DNA from: Nemopilema nomurai
Lineage: Eukaryota > Cnidaria > Scyphozoa > Rhizostomeae > Rhizostomatidae
Assembly (NCBI GenBank): GCA_003864495.1
Contig: ML133454.1
Coordinates: 2,324,758-2,388,757 of the forward strand
Reading direction: 5' to 3'
Length of the DNA: 64,000 nt
Made by a program: the position numbers and the translations under genes. Shown here in pieces: positions 53,501-64,000 of the stretch (positions are counted from its first letter, which is position 1; each line of letters opens with the position of its first letter). The notes beneath the pieces were generated by a model, which ran no database searches, was not told the DNA's origin, and was given only the letters and a program-made list of their open reading frames with translations.

Positions 53501-54123
53501 TGACAAACTAGAGGGCTAACTGCAAAAGACAAAACAAACACAATTCTTCCTTTTTAGCAAAGTTTAACAAACTTCTCTAGTCTTATCCAGCTTATCAGTT
53601 TACAAAATGTGACAAACACTTTGATTGTCTATTTTGGGATATTTTAACCTTCCCGTTAAGAAAAATTACATTGTTTATGGTAGAAAGGCAAATTGTTTAT
53701 AAACTGCTTTGTTTGATGGGGTACTAATTTGGAATTTTGGTATCAACATCAACTTTTTGACGTTAGACGTCTAGACTGCGCAATGAGATTCTAAAAAAGT
53801 CTCCGATCGGTGCGCAAAAATGACTAAAATCACCATTTACGAAGCAGGCTTGGCACCCATTAACGGAAACAACTAACTTTATCATATTTACCATGCTTTG
53901 TGTCAAACACGACTACAAAAATAGCCATGATGAAATCTGTTTGCTGATCCTCATTTTGGGCAGTACTTTGCCAGCTTGCTCCAGCCTCCGGGGAAACTTC
54001 TGATACTTCATTCTCAAACCCTACGTTCTCTATTCCGTTGACAGGAGCAACGTTGATCAGCACGCCGTTCATTTTCTCTGTTTCCAGCTCATCATCTTGG
54101 ACAAGGACTGCAACTTCCGACAT
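47525..54123 (-). CDS. DENND11: DENN domain-containing protein 11 (LCHN)
   Basis: Nine exons: 54123-53892, 53279-53180, 52822-52664, 52376-52235, 51703-51565, 51128-51003, 49698-49551, 48752-48696, 47714-47525. GT-AG throughout with matching phases; 1293 nt, 430 aa (human about 455). The family is recognised along its whole length: a variable acidic N-terminus, then [88 protein letters not shown], and the close [19 protein letters not shown] ... TCC. DENN proteins usually act as Rab guanine-nucleotide exchange factors or Rab partners at membranes. LCHN has been linked to neuritogenesis after ischaemia in rodents, and its Rab target is not established. The start is the only Met before the acidic N-terminus ([12 protein letters not shown]). 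A hAT transposon begins 626 bp upstream. Confidence 0.94.
48846..48896. repeat. Perfect 18-bp inverted repeat
   Basis: CATAGTCATTCAAAATAC (48846-48863) and its exact reverse complement (48879-48896) are separated by 15 bases. It is in the DENND11 intron between exons 7 and 8, about 95 bp from the exon 8 acceptor, so a hairpin in the transcript is possible. Confidence 0.8.
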
Positions 54124-54740
54124 GTTCCAGCGAAGAAGTTAAATGGCAATGTTTTGGTTTTGTAGTACCACTGCGAAGGAGCATATACGGAGGTGCAACT
54201 GATTCGACAACAAACCCAGACGCGAATTCGCAATCTTGTGGTTTTGAAATTTTATAAAAAGTTTAAAGGTACTAAAAAAATCTTTAAAGGAAAGAGTTAG
54301 CATACGAAGCGACGTATATAAAAGAGCCAGAGGCTGAAACATCAACACCCACATGTTAATTAGTTTTGCTAGAGCACTTTCCAGAAATTAATTGCTGCTG
54401 ATAATGGATTCACCAGGTTTAAAACACCCAAGGCATTGGTTTATTATGAAAGCTAGAATGAAATATTAACAATCTCACGAGATATCTTTTGAATATCGTA
54501 ATAGAAAAAGAAATGAAAGCGGTAAAGTAATCCAAAGATGCTTCGAAATTGAAAGGTTCCTTTAGAAGACACGTGGTGATCGTGCTGCATGTGACTTTGG
54601 ATCGAACGGAGAGCGTATATGATATATGATATATATGATACTTGATATATGATAACTTACACGTATTCATGCAAGACGGTTTTTCACCGTGCGATTGTAA
54701 ATAAATAAGTAAATAAATAAATATTTCTACGTAAAAGTAC
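54124..54740. promoter_or_regulatory. DENND11 upstream region
   Basis: Presumed promoter and 5' UTR of DENND11, bounded upstream by the hAT insertion. It contains TATATGATA repeats (about 54617-54652) and an AAAT microsatellite (about 54697-54722) just before the hAT target site. No specific core element is convincing. Confidence 0.4.
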
Positions 54741-55246
54741 ACAGCACCCAGGGGCGCACATCAGAAAAATTTGTAGGGGGGGGATGTAAAGATTCTCGGG
54801 GCCGAATATTTTCTCCTCATAAATTGCTCATATTGTGAAAACCACAAGGACAGGTAAGTCAAGAGAAATAGACAACATGTGTCCAATCGTGCTTCTTATA
54901 AAAAATGTAAAGTTCTTGGATGTTAATTACTCGTTCTGTTTTTGGCAATTTGGCCCAGGCCTTGACCACTTCTTCCAAATCAATTGAATCGGTTAAATCT
55001 TTCTCACAAGCGAGCTTCATGACATGAGTCAATCTTTCTTGCTTCATGGTGCTGCGCATCAGTGATTTGACCAGTTTTAGCTTTGAAAAACTACGTTCAT
55101 TCGATGCTGCTGTTATCGGTACCGTTAAGAGAAGTTTCTTGCAATTTGTAGTCAAAGGAAACAGATTTTGGAACTCTGCACTGTAACTGGGATCTGCAAA
55201 GATACCTACCTGCTGGAGATTAGGAACTGTGACTTCTGTTTTAATA

Positions 55247-55757
55247 CACGCTTTTTTATAAGGAACCTACCTCAAGGCCTAGTTCCAGAAGTTCCTTATT
55301 CGTAGACCTCAAATCGTCAGATTTTAATACCAAAAGTTCCTAAAAAGTTCCTTAATTTTCACTGCACATCAATCAGCCTTAGCACTTAATAGAGAGAGGG
55401 GCGAGTGTAATACCGCTACTCCAAGCGCTAAGCATCGCTTTTACCTGCCTCGTTCGCGCATTTCCTTCGCCCTATTCATTCACTCTCCCAGCCTTAGTCA
55501 TACTTATTTGCGCGTAAACATTTTGCGTCATCTTGCATCGCACTCTTTGCTGCATTGCGTATACTAGTAGGAACACTTTAACTAAGGAAACCCACCCTCT
55601 ATTATAAGTATTATTTGAAGGACTACGCTATGGATTGACTCAGCTCATACATACGCATCCAGACTCATTTCCATAGTTTTTCTAGCTTGTTTTTCTTCTT
55701 ATGTAGACACCTAATATTAACACATTTGCATTCTTTGTTCGTACAAGGAACTAGTTT

Positions 55758-55804
<47 letters not shown>

Positions 55805-56244
55805 CTCTCCACAAAACCTAAAGTTAGCTAAGAGTTAGAGTTAGCATCTCGTACACTTTGCTCTTGAAAACGGCTTAGTGGTACTAGTCGTACAAAGATA
55901 CACGTTTGTAAAAACCGTATCTGTGTCCATTTTATGGTGTCATTCTGAAGTCGTGCCGAACATTTAGCTTGGAACCTGCTATATTTTGAAACCAATTTAC
56001 ACGAGACAGCACACTCGGAAACTACTGAATGAAGCACTTGACACAAGAATAGCAAACAATCTATGCGAGTATTGGCTGCAACTGAATGGAACCGGCTTTT
56101 CAGTTCTTGATGCTTGCAGTTATAAAAATATTTCAAATCGAGAAGTTCCTTAGGGACTTCGTTTTTAGTAGTAAAAGTTCTTTAAATATTTCGGCCTTCT
56201 ACATGTAGGCTCCTTATAAAGTGGTTCCTTATAAAAAAAGCGTG
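55247..56244. mobile_element. TA-flanked 998-bp inverted-repeat element (family B, fuller copy)
   Basis: The ends are inverted repeats of about 20 bp or more (CACGCTTTTTTATAAGGAAC and its partner, differing by one T), each flanked by TA, as for Tc1/mariner-type insertion. The subterminal regions contain repeated GTTCCTTA/TAAGGAAC motifs. There is no transposase. It carries an (AT)21 microsatellite and a short plus-strand open segment (LLNEALDTRIANNLCEYWLQ) shared with the 7.7-kb copy. It is inserted in the hAT element and is thus younger than that hAT copy. Confidence 0.85.
55761..55802. repeat. (AT)21 microsatellite
   Basis: Uninterrupted AT dinucleotide run within the family B element. Confidence 0.95.
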
Positions 56245-57011
56245 TATCAGTCTCTGTTTCTGAAGTTGATGAAAAATGACCAGGAGAAGTATCCGAGAAA
56301 GTGATCTGATGTTCAATGCCTTGTGAAACACTGGAACTACTGGAACTGGGTTGTCTTTGAAAAATGGATGTTGCAAACTAAAAAGAATAGAATCGATGTT
56401 AAAAATGTAAACTGAAAGAAATATCTAATTTCAAAAATTGGTCTAAGTGTACTGTTTTTAAAATTTAAATGCAATTTCATATGAAGCATTTAAGTTAGCC
56501 ATCACAACAAAGCTTACCAAACTTTTCTGGTCTTTTTCTGCTAGTACAGGCAGCGTCTTCGCATTATACTTGGGATGTGCAAGTTTACAATGCTTCGATT
56601 TGTAGTCATTGTCAATTGACTTCTTGCAAATACCGCATTTTACTTTGAAGCGACTGTTAGGCATTAGTGAAATATGTATTATAAATTTATGAGTATTATA
56701 AAACTTAAAACTCAACGATCAGGGATCAACTGACACAAATGTATCTAATGATCAACTGACAAAAGTGTCCTGTCTTCGCTCAAGTAGGATTATGGAACCT
56801 AAGAATGCATTCCTTCAAGAAAATTGAACTCCAAATGAAGAGAAAGCGACGTTTGCTGCGAGCAGTAGAGAAGAGCATAAGAATTTAGCAATTATTATTA
56901 AAAATATTTTTGTTGGACCGAATTTTACTCGTGTTGGGACCGAATTTCGAAAAATAGTGGGGGTGAGCCACCCCACACACCCCCCCCTTAATGTGCGCCC
57001 CTGACAGCACC

Positions 57012-59860
57012 CAAATTGAAAAGAGACAGACAACATTTGTAAGTGGTGGAGCGGAGAATCGGCTTCCTGGAACAATCTGAAAATGGGCCTAAAGTGGCCG
57101 GTTTGTGATACATGAACCATTTCAAATGTCCAACATACCTGGCAGGGACTGGCACCAATGCGGCCGATTTGTTCCGATGTTCAGTGCCAACCTGCAGTGC
57201 TGCAGAACAGTAAACAGTCACGTGCCCAACACGTTCTCTTCTTCCGATTATGCTCTTCGGGTGTGTTCGCTAACATCAGTCACAGCACTTCAGCATACAT
57301 CAGATTGCATTCTATATACTTTCGCTCTTTGTGAAGCAGAGAGAATGTAGAGAACTTCTGGTCGAATCTGGTCGTTTGGTCAATTCTTTAGGAGAATTCC
57401 GACCAGCTAGCATATAAGAAGGATAGCAGCAAATTTATTTGAATGTGAAACATCCACGCCAAAATGCAAGTATAATTAATCCTGAAAACTGACACAAATT
57501 TTCAGCCACAAAAAGACTTATTCACGATTCAATGAACATTTTTCCGCGATATGATTTCCTGCATTCCTTTCAGCGATTCTAATGTGCACACGTAACAATC
57601 GTAAACATGAGGACCTTCTATATATTTCGTACTCTTTTGGGCACAGGTTTCATTCCAAAGCTCACACAGGACAGCGACAAGCCGTCCCTAGTTTACAAAT
57701 GTTTCACGGTACATATTTTGTACCTTAAGTACCAGACTCACCCCTTTTTTTGACATATAATGACTCAGGGTGAAAATTTCACAACATCAGTGTAGGCAAA
57801 TGTCTGAAAATGACTGAAAGCTGACAAAGAAAAAACCCATTCGCGAAACGACAAATACTAGAGAATTGTGGGAAGAAATTTATAGTCATGCCACTTTTTA
57901 TAATTGGTCGAAACTGAGGGAGTGGGTGGGGTAGAATTATTCTTAAATGACATCTTGGTCCTTCAAATAAAGTACTAATAGAGTTTAAGATTTGGAAGAC
58001 CCACATGAAGCGATCGAGAACAGAACATCTTGCTGAAGGCTCCAAGGAACTCAGCTTGAAGACTCCTGGCTGCTGTATGTGATCCAACTTGGTGATTTCA
58101 GTTTCCTTTGCTTGCCATTTATTTACAACTAGCTAGTTAGTATTGGCAATAGTGAATTTCGACGATATCTACCCTCGAGTTGACAAATATTTAAAGTTGC
58201 CTTGAATAAAAGAACATTCGATTTGTAAACATATACTTTGCTTTCAAAATCGTGAACTTCAGTTGGCAGCAATAGTACTGTCTTTTTTAACATAATTGAG
58301 TGTTGATTCCTTCCTACTCCTTTTAATGGAGGTAGAAAGCACACAATGGTAACTGAAAGTTTATTCTTCTTTCAAGAGTTGCAATCAATTAATTTTGATT
58401 AGGTCAATAGGTCTGATACCTTGATGTTCTCATCAAAAAGTATAATAGAGATACAGTGGACATCGCAAAGAGTAGGAACTATTAATTGCAAAATATTTGA
58501 CGTGAAGGGCAAACACTTACTGAGGCTACAACCAAGGAAACAGAAATAGAATCATCTTTCTAAACTGAAATACTTCTTCAATACAGCAGAGCCATATGTA
58601 ACAGTTTTTGCATACTTTTTCGGCGGGTATTCAAATAATCGAACGCTGACTAGACAACCAGCTGCGGATCGAAAACCACGTGAGGGTGTAAGGAAGAGCA
58701 TGATTGGCTTGTTTATGACCAATAGGCATCCAACTCTGCTATCCTTCGGAAGAGTCCAAGTGAAAAGAGGAACTCTTTCTGATTTTGCTTTGCTTTTATA
58801 TCAGAAAGAAGACGTTTGTCCGTTTGATGCGAGTACAAAGCTTGGAGTGAAAGGTGGGTGCACATGCCAAAAACACTGGAGTGTCGCGGGAAACAGGCCT
58901 AAGTCATCATATCAATAATCAAGTCCTAGAAAATTTCGAATGTCAAATCAATTTGGCTTAGTGGGATTAACTTCTGCTCTGAATTAGTCCAATCAAACTT
59001 AGCCTTAGAATACGCAGATATGTGCGATGAAACGAAATGACAACTAAATACAGATGTACAATAGCTAATTGAATCGGCAGGAACCTCTACAACAACGGTG
59101 TGATCTCATAAATCCTCGCAGGTAGAAAAATCTGTTCAGTTCACCAACAAACTGTATAAGTGAGTGAAGGTATACACTGGTCATGTTTCACCCAGAGATT
59201 GCATAGCCGCAATGACCTTCGACCGAGAGCCTGAGATTAACTCAAAAAAGATTAAGAATTCTCCTTTTTTATTCTATTCATACATTCCTTCAAATCAAAA
59301 ACAACTGAAACGAACTCTAAATAACAATACTGAATATTAAGAGGATACTTTTGATTATGTTACTAGAGCAATACGTGGGAACCTTTTTGGCTATACAAAT
59401 GCGATCAAAATGCTTATCAATTACGAAGCACTTTTATTTCAAGACAATCAACTGCAATTGAGGCTGCTTTGAGAGTACAACCATCAACTCCTAAACAGAA
59501 TCTACCTCAGCGGGAGATAATCTTCTTATTAATAAAAAAACTGAGATTACCCGTGTCGTTTCATTAACATAGCTATCCACTCCAGCTTTACATACAAGCT
59601 GTGGAAAAATTGCCGGGGGCCTACCAGCGAAAATCTCTTCTTCAGTGGCGAGTTAACTAAATGTGGCCGCTGGTAAACTTGACTTGCGCACGACTTCCCT
59701 TGTATGCGACCTTAAGTTCTCAACAAAAACCTGATGACGAACTACTTGAAGGGTGTGAGGCCTGAATGATAGAGCAACCAACAATGGTAAAGTGTTTAGG
59801 GAAATCTGGTGTTTAAATCCTCTGAATCTTCTTTGATGAAAGAAAACAAACACCTTTGAT
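57012..59860. other. Intergenic region right of the hAT element
   Basis: No supported gene. A plus-strand frame at 58700-58918 has no motif and no splice support. Confidence 0.45.
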
Positions 59861-59863
59861 AAT

Positions 59864-59869
59864 TTTATT
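59864..59869 (-). terminator. Candidate poly(A) signal of the septin gene
   Basis: AATAAA on the minus strand, about 380 nt beyond the septin stop codon. This is a normal 3' UTR length; it is the nearest good match noted. Confidence 0.4.
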
Positions 59870-59916
59870 GGTTAAAAGTCGCCTGCAAATCTTGGCGGAT
59901 GTTGCAACAATAAATG

Positions 59917-60070
59917 AAGCATCAAGGTCAAAGGTCAGAATGCATAACTGTTGAAAATAGGGGTCGTCCAGTAAGCATCAGGTCAAGGGTCAGTATGTAC
60001 GACCGTGGAAAACAAGGGGCTTTTAGTAAGTATCAAAGTCAAATACCCGAAGGTAAGACTGTGAAAGATT
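59917..60070. repeat. Tandem repeat, about 56-bp unit, 2.7 copies
   Basis: Units start near 59917, 59973 and 60028 with AAGCATCA/AAGTATCA and share GGTCAAAGGTCAGAATG-like blocks and GAAAA...GGGG blocks. Divergence between copies is substantial. It lies in or beside the septin 3' UTR. Confidence 0.7.
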
Positions 60071-60248
60071 GTAGAGAGAAAATTAAATACAGCTCTACCT
60101 AAACAGAAGAATGTACCGTGTCCCTTTCTTCACCTCACCAAAATTTTATATGATACTTTGGCTTATACCGTAGACTGCCTCGTTATGTTGTGACGAGCCT
60201 CGTTTCGTTGTATTAAGCGTATTGCAGAGCTGATTACCCAGGGAACCA

Positions 60249-63200
60249 CTAAAACAAATGCGACTTCTTTCCTTTCTTTTTGTCCTTTTTCATGTCCTCC
60301 CTGCAAAGATGCAAAATTAAATACACAATTAACATCTGAGAAACCAGATACTTAAATTTAATCACACATATAGCAATGTCTCAAGTATATGATAAGGCAT
60401 TATATGAAAAGAAATTTAATACTATCTTATAATTCATGTGCAGTTTTTCGAATAACTAATATTTGAAATATCTATCAGAAACAATTTAGTAGCTTCAATC
60501 AATGCTCATCGTCCTGTTTCAGGCCCGAGATGGTTTAAATGTACATAAAACAAAATATGCAATAATAGTATGGCACAAATTGCCGTTGCCAAAGAAGAAT
60601 AAGATATTTGGGTCATTGCACATGTAAAAGGCAGTGCTAATCAAATCACAGATAGGCAATGTGCATTTGAAGCGGTGTGAGAAACAAAATCGTTAGTTGC
60701 TTGATGATTATACATTAAAAAAAGTAAAGTTAAAGAAAGGATTAGTTAGTTGGTTATATTTATTAGATTCCTGTGCGTTTTATCAAATCAAACGATATTT
60801 AGTGAAGTGGTTGCTCATTTTTCGTCTGAACTATGGGTCCCAGGTACCTTCTCAATCCCACAGAAATTAAACGAAACTTCTATTGGCTGCACATCAAGAT
60901 TGAAAACGGACAAAAACAATTCTGACAAGCACTTCTTCTACCGTGCTGTTTGTTTAACCCATGGGATATATTTTCCAGAGCCCGGTACCTATTGTTCTTA
61001 AACAGCCATCTTTAAAAGACTTATTGTTTGGCTAATTGAGCCAAATCTTGCTAAGGCGATGTCTAAAGTCGACACAATCGAACGCCTTCTCGGTTTCCAG
61101 TACACCTTATGTTCCCTGTTCAGGTCGGATTATTAACAGCTAGAATGTTTGGCAGCCTTGAAAGCTAATGAAGGTGCCCAGGGAAACTGGCAGAATGGCA
61201 CCCATCACAAGACAATGGAGGGAGGAGGACAGCAGTTTAGTGACGTCATCAGGTGGATTCCTTCTAATAGATATACTCACGGGGAATATTTGGCGGATTT
61301 TTGTAGACTTGACTTCCTTTATAGTGAAGAAAGATAAACATCCACTTATTGTACCTTCAACTAATCTAGTTATTTGCGTTAACTAAATTATTTTGATAAT
61401 CATGGCGGAATGATTAAGAATTGATTGATAAAAGAGTTAAAGAGGAAGAAATTAAGCAATAATTGATGAAAGCAGGAAGAATGAATGTGAAAGTACGTAA
61501 ATATAAATATAGGTACAAAACGCTCGACTGAAGTGCAACGTGCAGGGTTAGTGAATAAAAATTTTGCGTTTTAACCATATGTTGTTTTGGCTGAATGTGT
61601 TTAAAGACAGGCGAGAGGTTTTTCTTTTAAGAAAACCTGTACAGTAAAAAATGAAGTGCATTTTATGATCAGAAAATTGACATTCTATTTTTACCTTTAA
61701 AATCTTTAAATTTAACTGTTTTTATTTCTTCTTCCAAAGCTCCACTTCAAAGAAGAGCTACGAGATATGCCATTACTATTTTTATCACTGCCTGATTTAT
61801 TGCGCCTCAACGAGCCGAACTTTGGACATGAACTATAGAAGGAAATATTACCATTAGGTCAAACAACAACAACAACAAAGCATCTTCCTGTCTGCAAAAC
61901 ACTGCCTCGTTCGCAGAAACACAGTCACATGTGTCTCTTTGATATCGAGGCTCAGTTTAGCTCAAGGAATTTTCTACTCTCGGAAACCTTTCAAGGATAT
62001 AAAAGCTAGGTTCTTGTTTATTTTCAGTATATTTGTCATTTGCTATATGAAATGTAATGAGCGAGCCTTTTGCACTATTTTCCGGCCACTGCACAATTTC
62101 ACAGAAATAAAGATGCTCAATTAATGGCATGGCTCTCATTAAGGTTCCACTGGCAACAGCTGTACACTGTACCATATTGATAGACAGAAAAAGCTTGACA
62201 ATTACATAAAACGAAATAATATCTAAGAGAAAAGATGCTTTACACAAATGCTCGAAATGAAAGAAATGAAATGAAACCGATGACATGGCTTGACATACAG
62301 ATGTGTTGACCATATACCACCCTTAGTTGGCAGGCCCTAACAAGAGGTCGGTCCCCCCAGAAAGACTAGCGTAGCTTGTACTCCTAGACTAAAACTGTTT
62401 TATTGACCATTAGATAATACGTCAGCAAAATCACTTGTCATCCTTACGGAAACATATTCAGTTTAGAATAATCACGTGATTTATTAATCAGGTATCTCTC
62501 TTCTTCTCTTTAAGCCCCCGCCCTAGAGACAAATCTGCTAGACTGCCACGCCATCTTTGATTGACAATAAACATGTGGAACTGGCATTCAAGGCATCAAG
62601 CAAGGTCGTTAATCGTGCATATTAAAATAATTGTAGCGTGGTAGTTACTTTACTTTTAAATAATGCAGATTTTTCATTACATATATATATAAAAGACATT
62701 TTTCCTTTTAAATGTGTTAATTTTTTTCTATAAAAATTTAATTCTTCATTTTTAAGTGTTAATAGCTAAATAGCTGTTATTAAATAAATGTTATTATCAA
62801 TTAAGTGCGGGTGGTATATGCTTAAATTTGTGTATTTTAGCGTAAGTGCTTAAGGTGCAAATGTATACTGCGATTTAACTTTAAAGTGATTGCTAAGTGC
62901 TTTATAAATTTAGTGGTTACATGCAAGGGTTTGAGGCAAAGGACATTTTAACAGTGGCAGACAATAACCGGCAATTGACAGGTCAAGGCCAACCAACAGA
63001 ACCACACACTTTCAATCACCTTTCTATCCCATTGATGCCAAAACAATTAGGTTTTTCGCTAAGAAACTCTGCTAGAAATGTTTGAATTGATGATTGGTTA
63101 ACCTCGATCCTCATTCAAAGGTTCCTAGACTGGCCTTGACCTGAAAGAGTCTGCTTACGTCACTCGCCCCAGCCCTCGCATTTTACAACTTACTTCAAAG

Positions 63201-63820
63201 AAGATTTACTGGAGGACCTGGAATTGTTGAGTCCATCCTGCAAGTTGTAATGGCTTTCGAACTCCTCTCGCTCTCTTTCCAGCTGCTTTTTCTTTTCCTC
63301 TATTTCCTTCTTCTGTTGTTCCAGGCCACGCGCGGTAATTTCGTACTTTCGGTTGAACTAAATGCGAAAGGTGATGCTCAGAGACGTTAAAGAAGCACGA
63401 ATATCACATAACGGAGGAAATTTTTAAAGATGACAAAACTCAACTTCAGAGAGCGATGCGACAGAACATTTTGATTCCTAACAACGGGTGACGGAAAATT
63501 GAGGCTCCTGAAAACCAGACATGTCGTATTGACTTGCGCCCAATCTTTGCTGGCCAATATGGACTCCCTAATGTTGAAGGTTGCAACACGGCCTCTCTAC
63601 ATTCGCAGCATGGCGCCTGGGGAATGAAGGCAAACGTGGAAACGCATGCAGCACAGTTCTTTCACTTACCTCTCCCTCTGAATCCTTGAGTTTCTTCTTC
63701 TTTTCTTTCACTTTCATTTCAAACACCTGTTCCATTTCCTTTTCCATCTTCTTCAGTTTCCTTTCTTGCTCTTCCTTGTCCTTCTCTAGTTGTTCGACTG
63801 GGTTGATGTTCATCGCAGCA
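60249..63820 (-). CDS. SEPTIN7: Septin-7-type septin, C-terminal exons only (partial)
   Basis: Three exons, 63820-63670, 63357-63194 and 60300-60249, with matching phase and good GT-AG sites. The rest of the gene lies beyond the right edge. They encode the C-terminal coiled coil: [20 protein letters not shown], then [20 protein letters not shown] (strongly septin-7-like), a heptad-rich middle ([20 protein letters not shown]), a Ser-rich stretch, and the basic tail [13 protein letters not shown] before the stop. Septins are GTP-binding proteins that form hetero-oligomeric filaments at the cell cortex, cleavage furrow and cilium base. Septin-7 is the central subunit in mammals. The GTPase domain is not in the window, so the subgroup rests on the C-terminus alone. 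The last intron is 2.9 kb. Confidence 0.9.
60301..63193 (-). other. Last intron of the septin gene
   Basis: A 2.9-kb AT-rich intron. An AAC repeat lies near 61862-61880. Open frames up to about 118 codons have no recognisable content. Confidence 0.6.
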
Positions 63821-64000
63821 CTGCAAAACAAACATCAAAGGCTCTCACCATGGTACTCGATTGACGTTTCCAAGCCTGACATAGCTTAATCCAAAACCGG
63901 ACAAATGACATGACAAAGGAAAATGGATGAATTTGGATGTTACAGCAAAATACAACGCATGAAACTTTGAAAATGATGTCCACTTTTCCTTTCCTTTTTG

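Larger units (their letters stand above)
54859..56664 (-). pseudogene. hAT transposase remnant, zinc finger plus hATC, interrupted
   Basis: Reading from 56664: MPNSRFKVKCGICKKS, a finger with C-x2-C and later H, C and H residues (BED/TTF-like). A plausible donor follows at 56517 and an acceptor before 56377, then a Ser-rich linker. The 1-kb element then interrupts the frame. Beyond it come the hATC hallmarks PITAASNERSFSKLKLVKS and LRSTMKQERLTHVMKLA, and a stop at 54859. Removing the insertion and one copy of TA leaves the linker and the hATC part in one frame, so the insertion broke a frame open at the time. The catalytic core is absent, so it is not an active transposase. Related families include ZMYM1-like and other domesticated hAT proteins. 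Confidence 0.75.
54749..57003 (-). mobile_element. hAT-superfamily transposon, short, with 8-bp TSD
   Basis: The ends are inverted repeats beginning CAGGGGCGCACAT at both termini, typical of hAT. The 8-bp ACAGCACC is duplicated exactly on each side (54741-54748 and 57004-57011), as expected for hAT integration. The minus strand carries an N-terminal zinc-finger piece and a C-terminal hATC dimerisation piece but no DDE catalytic core. It is therefore an internally deleted or reduced element, about 1.25 kb after removing the 1-kb insertion at 55247-56244. The intact duplications suggest a fairly recent insertion. Confidence 0.9.

Noticed and set aside
55828..56136. Minus-strand frame of 102 codons
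   Set aside because: Lies wholly within the family B mobile element and shows no transposase or host motif.
1..64000. CRISPR arrays, operons, tRNA or rRNA genes
   Set aside because: No regularly spaced repeats, no prokaryotic gene spacing, and no recognisable tRNA or rRNA sequence; the window is intron-rich animal DNA.

Overview
This is a eukaryotic nuclear window from an animal, most likely an invertebrate such as a cnidarian. Genes are split into many short exons with GT-AG introns in AT-rich DNA, and the recognisable products (septin-7, DENND11/LCHN, TSNAXIP1, TMEM143) are animal families. The species cannot be named from the sequence. No operons, CRISPR arrays, rRNA or tRNA genes were seen.

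Layout: five multi-exon genes all lie on the minus strand, head to tail. From right to left they are: the last three exons of a septin-7-type gene (60249-63820, continuing past the right edge); a complete DENND11/LCHN gene (47525-54123, 9 exons); a complete TSNAXIP1 gene (33315-44552, 19 exons); a complete TMEM143 gene (28848-32029, 4 exons); and a large gene I do not recognise (3412-25849, 15 exons, about 1221 aa). One intronless plus-strand gene for a small multi-pass membrane protein of the ICMT/steroid-reductase-like type (6913-7539) sits inside an intron of the unrecognised gene. I built exon models by hand from open frames, splice sites and phase. In every gene the junction phases agree from start to stop.

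Mobile DNA: a short hAT element (54749-57003) with perfect 8-bp target-site duplications lies about 0.6 kb upstream of the DENND11 start codon. It is interrupted by a 1-kb TA-flanked inverted-repeat element. A second, deleted copy of that 1-kb family lies at 7700-8690, and there it is itself interrupted by a 643-bp inverted-repeat element flanked by TTA. The two copies act as each other's empty-site control. A decayed LINE 3' end sits in a TSNAXIP1 intron. There are also a 14-bp minisatellite, a 56-bp tandem repeat and two strong perfect hairpins.

Functional themes: septin-7 (filament-forming GTPase), TSNAXIP1 (ciliary/sperm-linked coiled-coil protein, here with an RFX-like X-box about 110 bp upstream of its ATG), DENND11 (DENN-family trafficking) and TMEM143 (predicted mitochondrial membrane protein). 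The genes do not form an obvious pathway. I see no convincing new biological system. The best novelty candidates are the unrecognised 1221-aa gene and the nested transposon series.
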